A stretch of 64,000 nucleotides of DNA from CAWELS01 sp964468205 (GCA_964468205.1 CAYXVG010000036.1:9497-73496), one strand, 5' to 3'; positions 36,268-45,543 are shown, numbered from the stretch's first letter. Notes: generated from the letters alone by a model not told the origin. Translations and numbers: made by a program.

Positions 36268-36927
36268 GTGGCGCGTATCCTGAGCACCGGCGAGGCGAAG
36301 CGATTCTACGATCGCTTTGGGAGGCTGCAGGACGGGCAGGTTCTCTACGAGGGGCGGGCGCTCGAGACGCTTGAACGGAATGGCCGGTTCGAGCATGTGG
36401 CGCGGGTGATCGAATTCGGTTGTGGAACCGGGGCATTCGCCCGCCGGCTGCTGAGGCGGCGGCTCCCCTCAGAGGCGTGGTATCTCGGGCTCGACGTCAG
36501 CGAGACGATGGTGCGAATTGCGAGAGAACGCCTCAAACCGTGGGCAGAGCGCGCCGAGGTCCTGCAGACATCGGGTGAGGTGCGAATCCCAGCGGAGGAC
36601 CATTCCGCCGACCGCATCGTGGTGAACTACGTTTTGGATCTCCTGAACGAAGACGACATCCGCGCCCTGATCGTTGAAGCGGGCCGAGCGCTCCAACCCG
36701 GCGGCTTGCTCTGCATTGCCAGCCTGACCCATGGCGCCACCGCTCCGGCCCGGGTAATCGCCCGCCTGTGGGCGTGCGTGCAAGCGATCAACCCCGCCTG
36801 GACGGGCGGTTGCAGGCCGATTCGTATTGAAGATTATCTGGAGCCGGCCTCCTGGCGCGTCGAGCGCCAGGAGGTGGTGACGCAGTGCGCCGTCAGTTCC
36901 GAGGTACTGGTTGCATCTCCCCGGTGA
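36268..36927 (+). CDS. Class I SAM-dependent methyltransferase
   Basis: The 219-residue protein has motif I VIEFGCGTGAFA, LGLDVSETMVRIARERL (motif II region), RIVVNYVLDLL and ALQPGGLLCIASL, the usual Rossmann methyltransferase order. The N-terminal EAKRFYDRFGRLQDG resembles small-molecule or lipid methyltransferases. The substrate is unknown. The start is GTG at 36268; no ATG is in frame nearby. It is convergent with the next gene (10-base gap) and transcribed away from the LigD pair. Confidence 0.85.
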   Translation: MARILSTGEAKRFYDRFGRLQDGQVLYEGRALETLERNGRFEHVARVIEFGCGTGAFARRLLRRRLPSEAWYLGLDVSETMVRIARERLKPWAERAEVLQTSGEVRIPAEDHSADRIVVNYVLDLLNEDDIRALIVEAGRALQPGGLLCIASLTHGATAPARVIARLWACVQAINPAWTGGCRPIRIEDYLEPASWRVERQEVVTQCAVSSEVLVASPR

Positions 36928-36937
36928 ACCGCAAGCT

Positions 36938-38053
36938 TCAGCCCACCTCCGCATTGGCGCGGCGCAGCCAGGCCCGCATAAAGGCGATGCAGTAGGCGGT
37001 GCCGGCGCGGCGGATGCCTGTATCGCCCGCCAGTTCCGGTACGTGGTCGGGGACCATGCTCCCGTTGAAGTGTACCTTGCGCAGCGCCTTCATCACCTCG
37101 TACATGTCCATGTAACCGTCATCCGGAAACGTCTCGACGAACTCCGGTAGCGGCCCGGTCACGTTTCGGAAGTCGACGTCATGGATCTTGCCGCGGCCGC
37201 CAAAGTCTTTGATCATCTCGAAGACATCCTTGCCCATCTGGCCGCCGCCCTCGCTCCACGTCCCCACGCAGAAGCGAACACCCCAGGCCGGGCTCCCGGC
37301 GGCGATCTCCTCGGCCCGCCGGTAGCCGTCGTAGTGAACGAACAGCTTGCCCACGCCGTTCATCATCGCCAGCGGCGGATCGTCGGGGTGCAGCGCCATC
37401 TTCACGCCGGCCTCCTCGGCAACCGGCAGCGTGGCCTTGACGAAGTATGTGTAATTGTCCCAAATCTCTTCGGCGGGGTACTCGCGGTCAAATCGCCGCT
37501 TCTCCACCTTTGTCCGGAAGTCCTCGACGCTGAACTGACGGGCCCGGTAGCCGCGCCGCATCACATAACCAGTGGTGTAGGTGTTGGCCGGGTGGAAGTC
37601 ATACGGCGCGACGGGAATGCCAAGCTCGCCCAAGCTGCGAAGAAAGGTGCGGTACTCCTCGATGTCTTCATCGCGCCCCGGTTGGCCAAGCTGGATCCGC
37701 AGCGAGCGGTAGGCGTGCTGCACCGCGCCGTAGATGCCGAGGCCGAACTCGGCGAAGCGCTTCTGCACGGCGCGCAACGCGTCGACTCCTGGATCCGCGG
37801 AACCGTACTCCAGCCGGACCCAGCGAAGTCCAATCTGCTTCAATAGCAGCAACTCTTCATCGCTAGCTTTCCACGAAGTGCGGTGGGCCATCTTGATGTT
37901 GGCCGGATCGTACTCATCGATGATCTCGCCAGCCGGCCGGGCCGAGGCGTCTTCCCGTATCGTGGAGCATCCGGCGCCGGCCAGCGTGAGGGCTCCTGCG
38001 GCAAGGGGCGCCCGCAAAACGGCGCGCCGTCCCACTCTGTTTTCATGATGCAC
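36938..38053 (-). CDS. Mannonate dehydratase-like TIM-barrel protein with export signal
   Basis: The 371-residue protein has a Tat signal and lipobox (VGRRAVLRAPLAAGALTL, then AGAGC) followed by a xylose-isomerase-like TIM barrel. MALHPDDPPLAMMNGVGKLF, VRFCVGTWSEGG and IHDVDFRNVTGPLPEF are typical of UxuA. UxuA dehydrates D-mannonate to 2-keto-3-deoxygluconate in hexuronate breakdown, normally in the cytoplasm; the export signal here is unusual. The GTG at 38053 was chosen because AAAGGAG ends about 9 bases upstream, while the earlier GTG at 38074 lies before that site. It is downstream of, and probably co-transcribed with, an enolase-superfamily dehydratase. Confidence 0.8.
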   Translation of the reverse strand: MHHENRVGRRAVLRAPLAAGALTLAGAGCSTIREDASARPAGEIIDEYDPANIKMAHRTSWKASDEELLLLKQIGLRWVRLEYGSADPGVDALRAVQKRFAEFGLGIYGAVQHAYRSLRIQLGQPGRDEDIEEYRTFLRSLGELGIPVAPYDFHPANTYTTGYVMRRGYRARQFSVEDFRTKVEKRRFDREYPAEEIWDNYTYFVKATLPVAEEAGVKMALHPDDPPLAMMNGVGKLFVHYDGYRRAEEIAAGSPAWGVRFCVGTWSEGGGQMGKDVFEMIKDFGGRGKIHDVDFRNVTGPLPEFVETFPDDGYMDMYEVMKALRKVHFNGSMVPDHVPELAGDTGIRRAGTAYCIAFMRAWLRRANAEVG

Positions 38054-38162
38054 GGTGGTGTTCTCCTTTCCCACTTGGCACTAACACAATATGACACCCG
38101 GGCCGGGTTCGGCATGGCTCTCCTGCCCGAGGAAAGCCGGAGGGCGAAGGTGCGCTCCCGCT

Positions 38163-39383
38163 TCACCAGTTCGTGATCGATCCGTCCGGCCGCCGGTAGA
38201 GGCTGCCGCGAGCCGGATTTCCCGTGACCTCGGCCACCATCGTTGCCCGCGACGGGTCGAACTCGACACCCAGCCCCGGCCGCTCGTTGGGCCACAGCTT
38301 CCCGTTTTTGAGGTCATAGTGCAGCGGAGCCCACGGGAACTCCTCGCTTCCGTCCCGCCGCATCTCCATCACCACGGGGCCGGGGAACCAACCGCAGACA
38401 TGTACCAGCGCCGCCTCGGATACGGGACCCGTGTTGTGCGGAATCAACCCCACGTAGTGCGTCTCGCAAAGCGCGGCGAGTTTCACGTACTCGGTGATGC
38501 CGCCCGTATTGGGTAACGTGACTCGCGTGTAGTCGATCAGGCGTTGCTCGATCAGCTCGTTCGTATCCCAGCGGTCGCCGTACTGTTCGCCTACCGCCAG
38601 CGGCACTCTCACCTGCCCGCGCAGTTCGCGGTAAACCCCCGGGTTCTCGGAACGCACAGGGTCCTCCACAAACAGCGGATCCAACTCCTCGAGCAGCGCA
38701 CTCATCCGGACAGCATCAGCCAAGTCAAGCCGCGTGTGATAGTCGATCGCCCAGTCCCCGCCGGGCCCGACTCCTTCGCGAATCTCCCGGCACTCCTCGA
38801 GCGTCTTGCGGACGGCTCTAGGAGCGTCGAACAGCCCGCCCGGACCGGGGCCGGAGACGCTGGTGCGGTAGGCTCGGAATCCTGCCTCGATGCAGGCTCG
38901 GGCGGTTTCGCGCAGGCTCCCTTGCGACGGAAAGTTCGTCGAATAGCACTCTACGTGGTCCCGGCTCAACCCGCCCAGAAGACTGTGCACCGGTACGCCT
39001 AGCGCCTGGCCCTTGATATCCCACAACGCCATGTCAATCGCGCCGAGCGCGTGCAGTCGCTCGCGGCCGGCCGGATAGAAGGCCCCGCGGTACATCAACT
39101 GCCAGAGGTGTTCGATGCGCGAGGGGTCCTGGCCCACTACAAACTGGGCGCAGGACTCGAAGGTGTCCTTTGTTCCGCCCTCTCCGATGCCGGTGATCCC
39201 CGCGTCGGTTTCCACGGTGACAATCCGAAAGCTTTGATTGAAGGAAAGCCGCATCCGAGGCGCCTCGTAAAGGCGAAGCCTGGTTATCTTCATGCGGTGC
39301 GGGCTGGCTGGCGGCGGCTCCGGAGCAGCCAATGCCGCGCTTCCGCCAAGAAGTCCGGTGGTGAGGATCTGCCTACGTTTCAT
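38163..39383 (-). CDS. Enolase-superfamily sugar-acid dehydratase (galactonate dehydratase-like), exported
   Basis: From ATG 39383 the product is 406 residues. GGAGG about 7 bases upstream supports this start over longer frames. A Tat-like signal (MKRRQILTTGLLGGSAALA) leads into a mandelate-racemase/muconate-lactonizing-type protein. Metal ligands are in WAIDYHTRLD, FVEDPVRSEN and VGEQY, and a catalytic-type His lies in IPHNTGPVSEAA. Members dehydrate galactonate, mannonate or related acids. The downstream neighbour is a mannonate-dehydratase-like gene, which supports sugar-acid catabolism. It is divergent from the amidohydrolase gene (149-base gap, no clear promoter seen). Confidence 0.82.
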   Translation of the reverse strand: MKRRQILTTGLLGGSAALAAPEPPPASPHRMKITRLRLYEAPRMRLSFNQSFRIVTVETDAGITGIGEGGTKDTFESCAQFVVGQDPSRIEHLWQLMYRGAFYPAGRERLHALGAIDMALWDIKGQALGVPVHSLLGGLSRDHVECYSTNFPSQGSLRETARACIEAGFRAYRTSVSGPGPGGLFDAPRAVRKTLEECREIREGVGPGGDWAIDYHTRLDLADAVRMSALLEELDPLFVEDPVRSENPGVYRELRGQVRVPLAVGEQYGDRWDTNELIEQRLIDYTRVTLPNTGGITEYVKLAALCETHYVGLIPHNTGPVSEAALVHVCGWFPGPVVMEMRRDGSEEFPWAPLHYDLKNGKLWPNERPGLGVEFDPSRATMVAEVTGNPARGSLYRRPDGSITNW

Positions 39384-39532
39384 TCTTCTGCCTCCAGGGG
39401 AAACAGCTCGTTTCCCGAATAGCGGTATCAAGCTATGATACGCCGCCGCGAGCTGGAGACCGCGGTTCCCCACACAGCGGTTCCGGCGGTTGATAGAATT
39501 CAAGCCAGAACGCCAAGAGAGAAGTCGCCACC

Positions 39533-40606
39533 ATGAAAACGCTTGCCCCGCCGTTGATCGCTCTGCTTTTGCTTTCCTGCTCCGGCGCCGAAGAACCACC
39601 GCAATCCCGCGCGCCGGCCTTTGAGGAGATCCTCAAGATCGACGTTCATTCCCACATCTTCGAGGACATTCCCGAATTCGTGGACATGATGAAGCGCATT
39701 AACTTGCGAATCATAAACATCTGTACGCGAGGGAATAATCTCGAAAACCTCCGGCTCATGGAACAGCGCGCCGAGGAGATCAGCGCGAAATACCCCGGAC
39801 AGTTCTACTTCGCCTCCACCTTCGATCTCACCCGGCGAAACGAACCGGATTACCACGAGCAGGTGACCCAGTGGCTCGACGCCTCCTACGAAGCCGGCGC
39901 CGTCATGACCAAGATTTGGAAAGAGGTCGGCATGGAGATGAAAACGCCGGACGGAGCCTACCTGATGCCCGACGACCCGCTGCTTGATCCCGTCCACGCC
40001 CACATCGCGAGCCGCGGCAAGCCTCTCCTCGCCCACCTTGCCGAGCCCGTGGCCGCGTGGCTTCCGCTCGATCCGGAAAACGTCCACTATGGCTACTACT
40101 CAAACAATCCCGAGTGGCACCTTTACGGCAAGGAGGGCTATCCCACCCACGCCGAAATCCTCGCCGCCCGCGACCGCATCATCGAGAAGCACCCGGATCT
40201 GATCTTCATCGGCGCCCACCTCGGCAGCATGTCCCACGACGTCGACGAGATTGCCAAGAGCCTCGACAAGTACCCGAATTTCTACGTCGAATGCTCCGCC
40301 CGCACCCGCGACCTCACCCGGCAGCCGGCCGAGAAGGTGCGCAACTTCTTCCTCAAGTATCAAGATCGGATCATGTACGGCGTCGACCTCGTACGGATTC
40401 CCGAGCGCGACGGCCCGACCCCGCCGGAAAAGCGCGCCGCCTACGCTGCAAGTATTGAAGACCGCTACCGTCTCGACTACGCCTACTACGCCGGATCAAC
40501 GCCCGTCGAAATCGCCGGGAAGACGGTCGAGGCGCTGGCCCTGCCGCGCGAGGTCCTCGATAAGTTCTACCATCGCAACGCCCAGCGCATTATCCCGGGT
40601 CTCTGA
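39533..40606 (+). CDS. Lipoprotein amidohydrolase (amidohydrolase-2-like)
   Basis: The 357-residue protein has a lipoprotein signal with LLLLSCSGAEE as the lipobox. An amidohydrolase TIM barrel follows: KIDVHSHIFED (metal HxH), LLAHLAEP, FIGAHLGS and YGVDLVR near the C-terminus, with the closing FYHRNAQRIIPGL typical of the amidohydrolase_2 family. Substrates in the family are varied (decarboxylases and lactonases included), so the reaction is open. The ATG follows GAGAAG about 8 bases upstream. It converges on the phytase-like gene. Confidence 0.82.
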   Translation: MKTLAPPLIALLLLSCSGAEEPPQSRAPAFEEILKIDVHSHIFEDIPEFVDMMKRINLRIINICTRGNNLENLRLMEQRAEEISAKYPGQFYFASTFDLTRRNEPDYHEQVTQWLDASYEAGAVMTKIWKEVGMEMKTPDGAYLMPDDPLLDPVHAHIASRGKPLLAHLAEPVAAWLPLDPENVHYGYYSNNPEWHLYGKEGYPTHAEILAARDRIIEKHPDLIFIGAHLGSMSHDVDEIAKSLDKYPNFYVECSARTRDLTRQPAEKVRNFFLKYQDRIMYGVDLVRIPERDGPTPPEKRAAYAASIEDRYRLDYAYYAGSTPVEIAGKTVEALALPREVLDKFYHRNAQRIIPGL

Positions 40607-40620
40607 TTCTTTATGCGCCC

Positions 40621-41613
40621 TCAGTACTGCCACTCGGCCGGCAACTCCACCACCAGCGCGTGCGCCTGTAGTTCGCCCCGGCCTTCATGAACCAGGATGA
40701 CGCTCTTTCCGGTTTCCCGCCAAGCCAGTCCCTCCCAGTTGGCATGGCCGATCTCCGGCGGCGCCACCGACGCTATGTCCAGCGGATCACCAACGGGTTT
40801 GCCGGTCATATCAAACCGCTGGATGACGTGGTGCAGGAATTCAGGCGGCGCCACGGCACTTTGCGATCCGAGCAGGACCAGGAAGCCCCACTCGTCCTCG
40901 CGCTGATCCGGCCAGCGGTACCAGGCCAAGTCCGGAGCGCGGAACCGCTGTGCCGCGGGAACGGCGCCCGTGGGCAGCGGAACGTCCAGTATCACCCGGT
41001 GAAGTCCGTCCCGCCAGCGTACCCGGCCAGGGTTCGAGCCGGCCGGGATGTCGTGGACAAAGATAATCGGCGCGAACGGTTCCAGCCCGGCGCGGACCTC
41101 GAGATCGGGATGGAGCGAGCCTCGGTCAGGATAGCCGCCCTCCCAGATAACGGCGACGCGTGACGTGGCATTGGGCAGGGGACGCACGGCGATTCCCTCG
41201 AGGCCCCGGCGCGCGACCTCCGCGAGAGGATAGTCGTACTCGACGATCGGACCGTCCCGGCCCACCAGGCCGCGCATCCTTTCCGACAGCACAACCAACC
41301 GCCCGTCAGCGAGTTGGTCAATCGATTCGAGGTCGACGAAGGTGAGTATCGGAAACGAGATCCGCTCCGGATGATGGTCGTTGAGCGCGATCACTGGTCC
41401 GGCGTCCGCCGGTATGCGCACCCGGAAATAGGCGTTCGGCGCGGAGTCGTCGACGATGAGAAGCTCGTTCTCACCTACGTGCACTCCCGAGGCTTCTTCG
41501 ATCACGGCGGAAGGCGCAGCGGGTTCGGGAATGCCGGCATCGGGACCGCAACAGAAGAGCGCGCAAGCCGCCGCGCTGAGGCTCACCCGCCGCAGACACT
41601 TCTCGGCGATCAT
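40621..41613 (-). CDS. Phytase-like/SdiA-regulated-type beta-propeller lipoprotein
   Basis: The 330-residue protein has a signal peptide with a Cys-rich end (ACALFCCGPDAG) that may act as a lipobox. The body contains EASGVHVGENELLIVDD, DLESIDQLADGRLVVLSE, GLEGIAVRPLP and NWEGLAWRETGKSVILVHE. These repeat strands are typical of esterase-like-phytase/SdiA-regulated propellers. The function is probably binding or hydrolysis of phosphorylated ligands outside the cytoplasm, unproven. It is the last gene of a minus-strand run, six bases after hemQ. Confidence 0.6.
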   Translation of the reverse strand: MIAEKCLRRVSLSAAACALFCCGPDAGIPEPAAPSAVIEEASGVHVGENELLIVDDSAPNAYFRVRIPADAGPVIALNDHHPERISFPILTFVDLESIDQLADGRLVVLSERMRGLVGRDGPIVEYDYPLAEVARRGLEGIAVRPLPNATSRVAVIWEGGYPDRGSLHPDLEVRAGLEPFAPIIFVHDIPAGSNPGRVRWRDGLHRVILDVPLPTGAVPAAQRFRAPDLAWYRWPDQREDEWGFLVLLGSQSAVAPPEFLHHVIQRFDMTGKPVGDPLDIASVAPPEIGHANWEGLAWRETGKSVILVHEGRGELQAHALVVELPAEWQY

Positions 41614-41619
41614 CGGCGG

Positions 41620-42501
41620 CTACGCTCCGTGCGGGTCACCCGCGGGGACTTCGCCCGCGAGCAGACGCGGCAGTTCGGCGGCGCGCACCCTGATCCCGGT
41701 GTAAAACGGGCCAAAGGCCGCGAATACCGCGCTCACCTCGTCGAAACGCATCTCGTAAATCAGCTTCTTGAACACCACCGGATCGTCGGCGAAGAGGTCC
41801 ACACCCCACTCCCAGTCGTCAAAGCCAATGGAGCCGGAGATGATCTGCTTCACCGCGCCCGCGTACTTCCGGCCCACCCGGCCGTGTACGCCCATCTGGC
41901 GAGCCCGCTCGCCGATCGGCACCGTATACCAGTTCTTCTCCTCGAGCCGCCGCCGGTCCATCGGGTAGAAGCAGACGTAGCGATAGTCCGGCATCGGCGG
42001 GTGGAGCCGTGGCGCCATTGCCGTACGCTGCCGTCCGAGAGTTTCTTCGATCGCCGCCGCCCATTCCTCGGAGCCGGGCTTTACCCCTTTTTCAGCGAGG
42101 CTCTGGTAGAGCTTCACGCTGGACTCGTAGAGGCCCAACTCCACCACCGAAACATACGACGTCACTGGCTCCAGGTAGTCCCACAGACGCAACGACGCCA
42201 GCCGCAGCTCTGTCGCGTTCAACTCATCAAAAGACGGCCGGAAATGCAGGAGCATCAGATCGCCCTTGTGCCCCAACAGCGAGAATACAGCGCTCGGAGA
42301 TTCGCCCTCCTCCATTGCGGCCAGGCAACGGGACGCCTCGGCGGCGATTGCGTCGCGATCCTCCTCCGGGAGAGCCTTCCAGTCCATCCAGCGGATGCGC
42401 ATCATCTGATGGAGCATGCTCGCTCCCTCGAGCGTGAGAGGAACTTCGGAGCTAGACGGGATCAGCGGATTTCCACGCGAATTCGGTTTGTGATCGGGCA
42501 T
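41620..42501 (-). CDS. hemQ: HemQ coproheme decarboxylase (chlorite dismutase family)
   Basis: The 293-residue protein contains KNWYTVPIGERARQMGVHGR, with the Tyr expected to carry out coproheme decarboxylation. GRKYAGAVKQI, DDWEWGVDLFADD and IYEMRFDEVSAVFAAFGPFY follow, which together identify HemQ rather than true chlorite dismutase. It makes heme b from coproheme III at the end of the coproporphyrin-dependent pathway. The ATG 42501 was chosen because upstream sequence is low-complexity and overlaps the previous gene. The N-terminal 30 residues are variable. No other hem gene is in the window. It lies 34 bases after the LOV-phosphatase stop. Confidence 0.88.
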   Translation of the reverse strand: MPDHKPNSRGNPLIPSSSEVPLTLEGASMLHQMMRIRWMDWKALPEEDRDAIAAEASRCLAAMEEGESPSAVFSLLGHKGDLMLLHFRPSFDELNATELRLASLRLWDYLEPVTSYVSVVELGLYESSVKLYQSLAEKGVKPGSEEWAAAIEETLGRQRTAMAPRLHPPMPDYRYVCFYPMDRRRLEEKNWYTVPIGERARQMGVHGRVGRKYAGAVKQIISGSIGFDDWEWGVDLFADDPVVFKKLIYEMRFDEVSAVFAAFGPFYTGIRVRAAELPRLLAGEVPAGDPHGA

Positions 42502-42535
42502 CGGGATAACCAGTTGGAATAGCGTTGCACCTATT

Positions 42536-43786
42536 CTAACCCGGCCGGCCCGCCGCCTCCATTTCGAACGCCAGCACCGTGATGTCGTCCTGCTGCGGTT
42601 TGCCGCCGCACCACTCTGTGACCTCCGCAATAACGGACTCCACGCTCTCCGTGATCGAAATATTTTTGGATTCTTGCAGGCTCCTCGTAAGCCGCTCGCC
42701 GCCGAACTCCTCTTCCCGGGCATTCTCCGTTTCGATCACCCCGTCGGTGAAGAGAACGGCGCGATCGCCGGGCAGCAGTGAGATGCACTGCTCCTCGTAG
42801 GCCATATCCGGTAGAATACCGACCGGCGGCCCGCCCGGCTCCAACCCTCTCGGCGCTCCCTCTCTCGGCACGACAACCGGCGGATGATGACCAGCCGCGA
42901 CGTAGCGGAACCTTCCGGATGCAATATCCAGCAGCCCATAAATCAGCGTGAAGTACTGGCTGGTGCGTGGATCGAAAGGAAAGTACTCGTTCAGCCGCGA
43001 AACAACGCTGGCTGGTTCCGCCACCCTCTCTCCACCTGGATCTTCGAAAAGCAGCGAGCGCCCCGGCAGCGGGGACAACATCCGGCTCACCGCCACCGAC
43101 AGCAACGCGGACGCCACTCCATGGCCGCTCACGTCCAGAATGTACATCGCCAGCAGCCCCGGCTGCAGCAGGAAGACATTGAAAATATCACCGGCAAGCT
43201 CGGCCGACGGCAGGAACGACCATGCGAACGACACTCCATCCACCGCCGGAGCCCTGTCCGGCAGCATCGCCCGCTGCACCCGCGCCGCCGCTTCCAGGTC
43301 CCGCCGCATCCGCTCATTCGCGTCCTGGAGTTTCCGCTTCGCCTCCCGTAGGGCGTCCTCGGCGTTCTTCTGGGCCGTGATGTCGGACTGGATGCCGATG
43401 TGGTTGGTCACACGTCCCGACGAGTCGCGCACCGGTGTGATCGAAAGCCGGTTCCAGAACGGCCTGCCATCCTTGCGGTAGTTGAGGATCTGCACCGTGC
43501 AGGCCGAGTCGGTGCGGATCGCCTCGCGTATTACCGCGACGGTTTCCGGATCTGTATCCGGTCCCTGCAGGAAACGGCAGTTGCGGCCAATTACCTCTTC
43601 GATGCTGTAGCCGGTGAGCCGTTCGAACCCTTCATTCGCATAGATGAGCGGATTGTCGGGCAGGCTGCGGTCGGAGATGGTGATGCCCTCGGCGGCGCCG
43701 GCCAGCGCACGGTCCTTGAGAACCAGTTGCGCTTCGTACTCCTCGTCGTTCAGGACTTTTCTAGTTCGCTGCTTTGGCGCGTTCAT
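42536..43786 (-). CDS. LOV blue-light domain / SpoIIE-type PP2C phosphatase
   Basis: The 416-residue protein has an N-terminal LOV domain with the canonical GRNCRFLQGPDTD. Cys70 is the flavin-adduct residue, and Arg71, Gln74, Asn102 (LNYRKDG), Asn112 (FWNRL) and Gln133 (GIQSD) complete the FMN pocket. A coiled-coil linker (residues 138-170) leads to a PP2C/SpoIIE phosphatase with DVSGHG, LLFTDGVIE and QQDDITVLAF. I infer light-controlled dephosphorylation of a partner such as an anti-sigma-factor antagonist; none is adjacent. Its ATG overlaps the stop of the upstream oxidoreductase by four bases, and hemQ follows. Confidence 0.9.
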   Translation of the reverse strand: MNAPKQRTRKVLNDEEYEAQLVLKDRALAGAAEGITISDRSLPDNPLIYANEGFERLTGYSIEEVIGRNCRFLQGPDTDPETVAVIREAIRTDSACTVQILNYRKDGRPFWNRLSITPVRDSSGRVTNHIGIQSDITAQKNAEDALREAKRKLQDANERMRRDLEAAARVQRAMLPDRAPAVDGVSFAWSFLPSAELAGDIFNVFLLQPGLLAMYILDVSGHGVASALLSVAVSRMLSPLPGRSLLFEDPGGERVAEPASVVSRLNEYFPFDPRTSQYFTLIYGLLDIASGRFRYVAAGHHPPVVVPREGAPRGLEPGGPPVGILPDMAYEEQCISLLPGDRAVLFTDGVIETENAREEEFGGERLTRSLQESKNISITESVESVIAEVTEWCGGKPQQDDITVLAFEMEAAGRPG

Positions 43787-44802
43787 TCCTCGGATACTTT
43801 CACTAGCTGCTTGCCAATATTAGCCCCTTGCATCATTCCAATGAAAGCGGCGGACGCATTCTGCAGTCCTTCCACCACCGTCTCCCGGTAGCGGATCTTG
43901 CCCTCGCGAAGCCACTCCGCCATCTGGCGCATCCCCTCTTCATACCGGTCCGCAAATTGGAATACCAGGAACCCTTCCATCCGGGCCTGCTTCACGATCA
44001 ACTGGAACAGAAGGCGTGGCCCAAGCTCGGGACGCTTCAGATTGTACTGGGAGATCTGCCCACAGATCACCACGCGCGCCCCTACCGCTAGGTTCATCAG
44101 CGCCGCGTCGGTGATCTTGCCGCCGACATTGTCGAAGTACACGTCGATGCCGTCCGGGCAGAGTTCCTTTAGCACGCCCGTGTAGTCCGATGCCGTTTTG
44201 TAGTTGAACGCCCCATCGAATCCGAGCTCGCCGGTCAGGTACTCTACCTTTTCATCGGACCCGGCGATGCCGATCACGCGGCAGCCAGAAACCTTCGTGA
44301 TCTGGCCCGCCAGGGAACCCACCGCGCCCGCTGCTCCCGAGACCAGTACCGTCTCGCCTTCCCTCAGCCGGCCAACCTCGAGCAGGCCGAAGTACGCTGT
44401 CATGCCCGGCATTCCCAAGGCATAAAGCGCCGTCGATATCGGTGCGAGCGTTGGATCGGCCTTCCGTGTTCCAGCGCCATCGGAAATCGCGTATTTCTGC
44501 CAACCGAACATCCCCTCGACGTAGTCGCCAGTGGTGAACCCGGGATTTCTGGATTCAATCACCTCGCCCACCGCGCCGCCGGTCATCACCTCGCCGATTT
44601 CGAGCGGCGCTGCATACGAAGGAGCGTCGCGCATCCGCCCGCGCATGTATGGGTCTACCGACAGCCAGATGATCCGCACCAGAAACTCCCCCTCGGCGAT
44701 CTCCCGCACCGGCTCCTCGACCATCGCGAAATCCGACTCCTTCGGCATGCCAACCGGGCGTGCCGCCATCACAATCTGTTGGTTCAAGCGATTCGTGTCC
44801 AT
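43783..44802 (-). CDS. MDR-family NADP-dependent oxidoreductase (CurA/LTB4-dehydrogenase-like)
   Basis: The 339-residue protein is a zinc-independent medium-chain reductase: LVRIIWLSVDPYMRGRM, GWQKYAI, GMPGMTAYFGLLEVG, the nucleotide-binding VLVSGAAGAVGSLAGQ, and DVYFDNVGG. Relatives reduce the double bond of alpha,beta-unsaturated ketones or aldehydes. The stop overlaps the start of the LOV-phosphatase gene (ATGA), so the two are translationally coupled. The gene begins the minus-strand run that includes hemQ. Confidence 0.9.
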   Translation of the reverse strand: MDTNRLNQQIVMAARPVGMPKESDFAMVEEPVREIAEGEFLVRIIWLSVDPYMRGRMRDAPSYAAPLEIGEVMTGGAVGEVIESRNPGFTTGDYVEGMFGWQKYAISDGAGTRKADPTLAPISTALYALGMPGMTAYFGLLEVGRLREGETVLVSGAAGAVGSLAGQITKVSGCRVIGIAGSDEKVEYLTGELGFDGAFNYKTASDYTGVLKELCPDGIDVYFDNVGGKITDAALMNLAVGARVVICGQISQYNLKRPELGPRLLFQLIVKQARMEGFLVFQFADRYEEGMRQMAEWLREGKIRYRETVVEGLQNASAAFIGMMQGANIGKQLVKVSEE

Positions 44803-44814
44803 AGCTCCTCCTAC

Positions 44815-45543
44815 CTAATCAAACCGCCAACGCCGGATGCAGAGCAAGTGGGCGCGTGCAGTGATGGCCGCGGAGCAATTGTCTGCAACCGCGATATTCG
44901 CCATGCTCCAGCGGCTGGCCTCGCTTGCTCCGCCGGGCAGATCGAGCAGTGCCGCTGGCTCGTCCGGCAGCAGCGACACAGTGAAGTTGTCGAGCCCGAA
45001 CGACAGCCCTTCTCCGGTGGCTTTCAGGAAAGCCTCCTTCCGCGTCCAGCAGCGGAAAAAGGCCCGCTCACGCTCCCGCGGGGGCAGGGAAGTGAGGGCT
45101 GCGTTCTCCGCCGCGGAAAAGAACCGGCGCGCCACCCCCTCCGGCATGCCCCGATGAATCTCAATGTCGGCGCCGATCTCCCCCTCCTTCGTAATCGCCG
45201 CCAGCGCCAGCTCTCCGGAGTGTGCGAGATTGAACTGAATCCGCGGTTCCGGCTCGTTAAGGTACGGCTTGCCGCGCGGGCCGTGCCGAAATGCGACTTC
45301 CCCAGGGCTGGCTCCGAGGTAGCGGCCAAGAATCGTCCGCAGTGCCGCGTGCGCCATGACAAACCTCCGCCGGTGGCGTTCGAAGCGAAAGCGCCGGGCG
45401 CGCTCCTCCTCCTCCGCGGAGAGAAGAGCGGCGGCCCGTGCAATGTCCTCCTCGGACGCCTTGAGCCTCGCCAGCCACACGTGCGCCTCTCCGCCCTCGA
45501 TTACTGGAGCTTCGGGCGCGGCCACCCAGGGTTCAATCCGCAT
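44815..45543 (-). CDS. Sfp-type 4'-phosphopantetheinyl transferase
   Basis: The 242-residue protein has the Sfp signatures RRRFVMAHAALRTILGRYLG, GKPYLN, FNLAHSGELAL, IGADIEIHR with the Mg-binding acidic residues, and CWTRKEAFLKATGEGL. It moves phosphopantetheine from CoA to carrier proteins of fatty-acid, polyketide or peptide synthases. No such synthase is nearby, so it may serve a remote cluster. The ATG at 45543 starts the conserved region; an upstream extension to 45600 is less likely. It lies 12 bases from the oxidoreductase gene on the same strand. Confidence 0.88.
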   Translation of the reverse strand: MRIEPWVAAPEAPVIEGGEAHVWLARLKASEEDIARAAALLSAEEEERARRFRFERHRRRFVMAHAALRTILGRYLGASPGEVAFRHGPRGKPYLNEPEPRIQFNLAHSGELALAAITKEGEIGADIEIHRGMPEGVARRFFSAAENAALTSLPPRERERAFFRCWTRKEAFLKATGEGLSFGLDNFTVSLLPDEPAALLDLPGGASEASRWSMANIAVADNCSAAITARAHLLCIRRWRFD

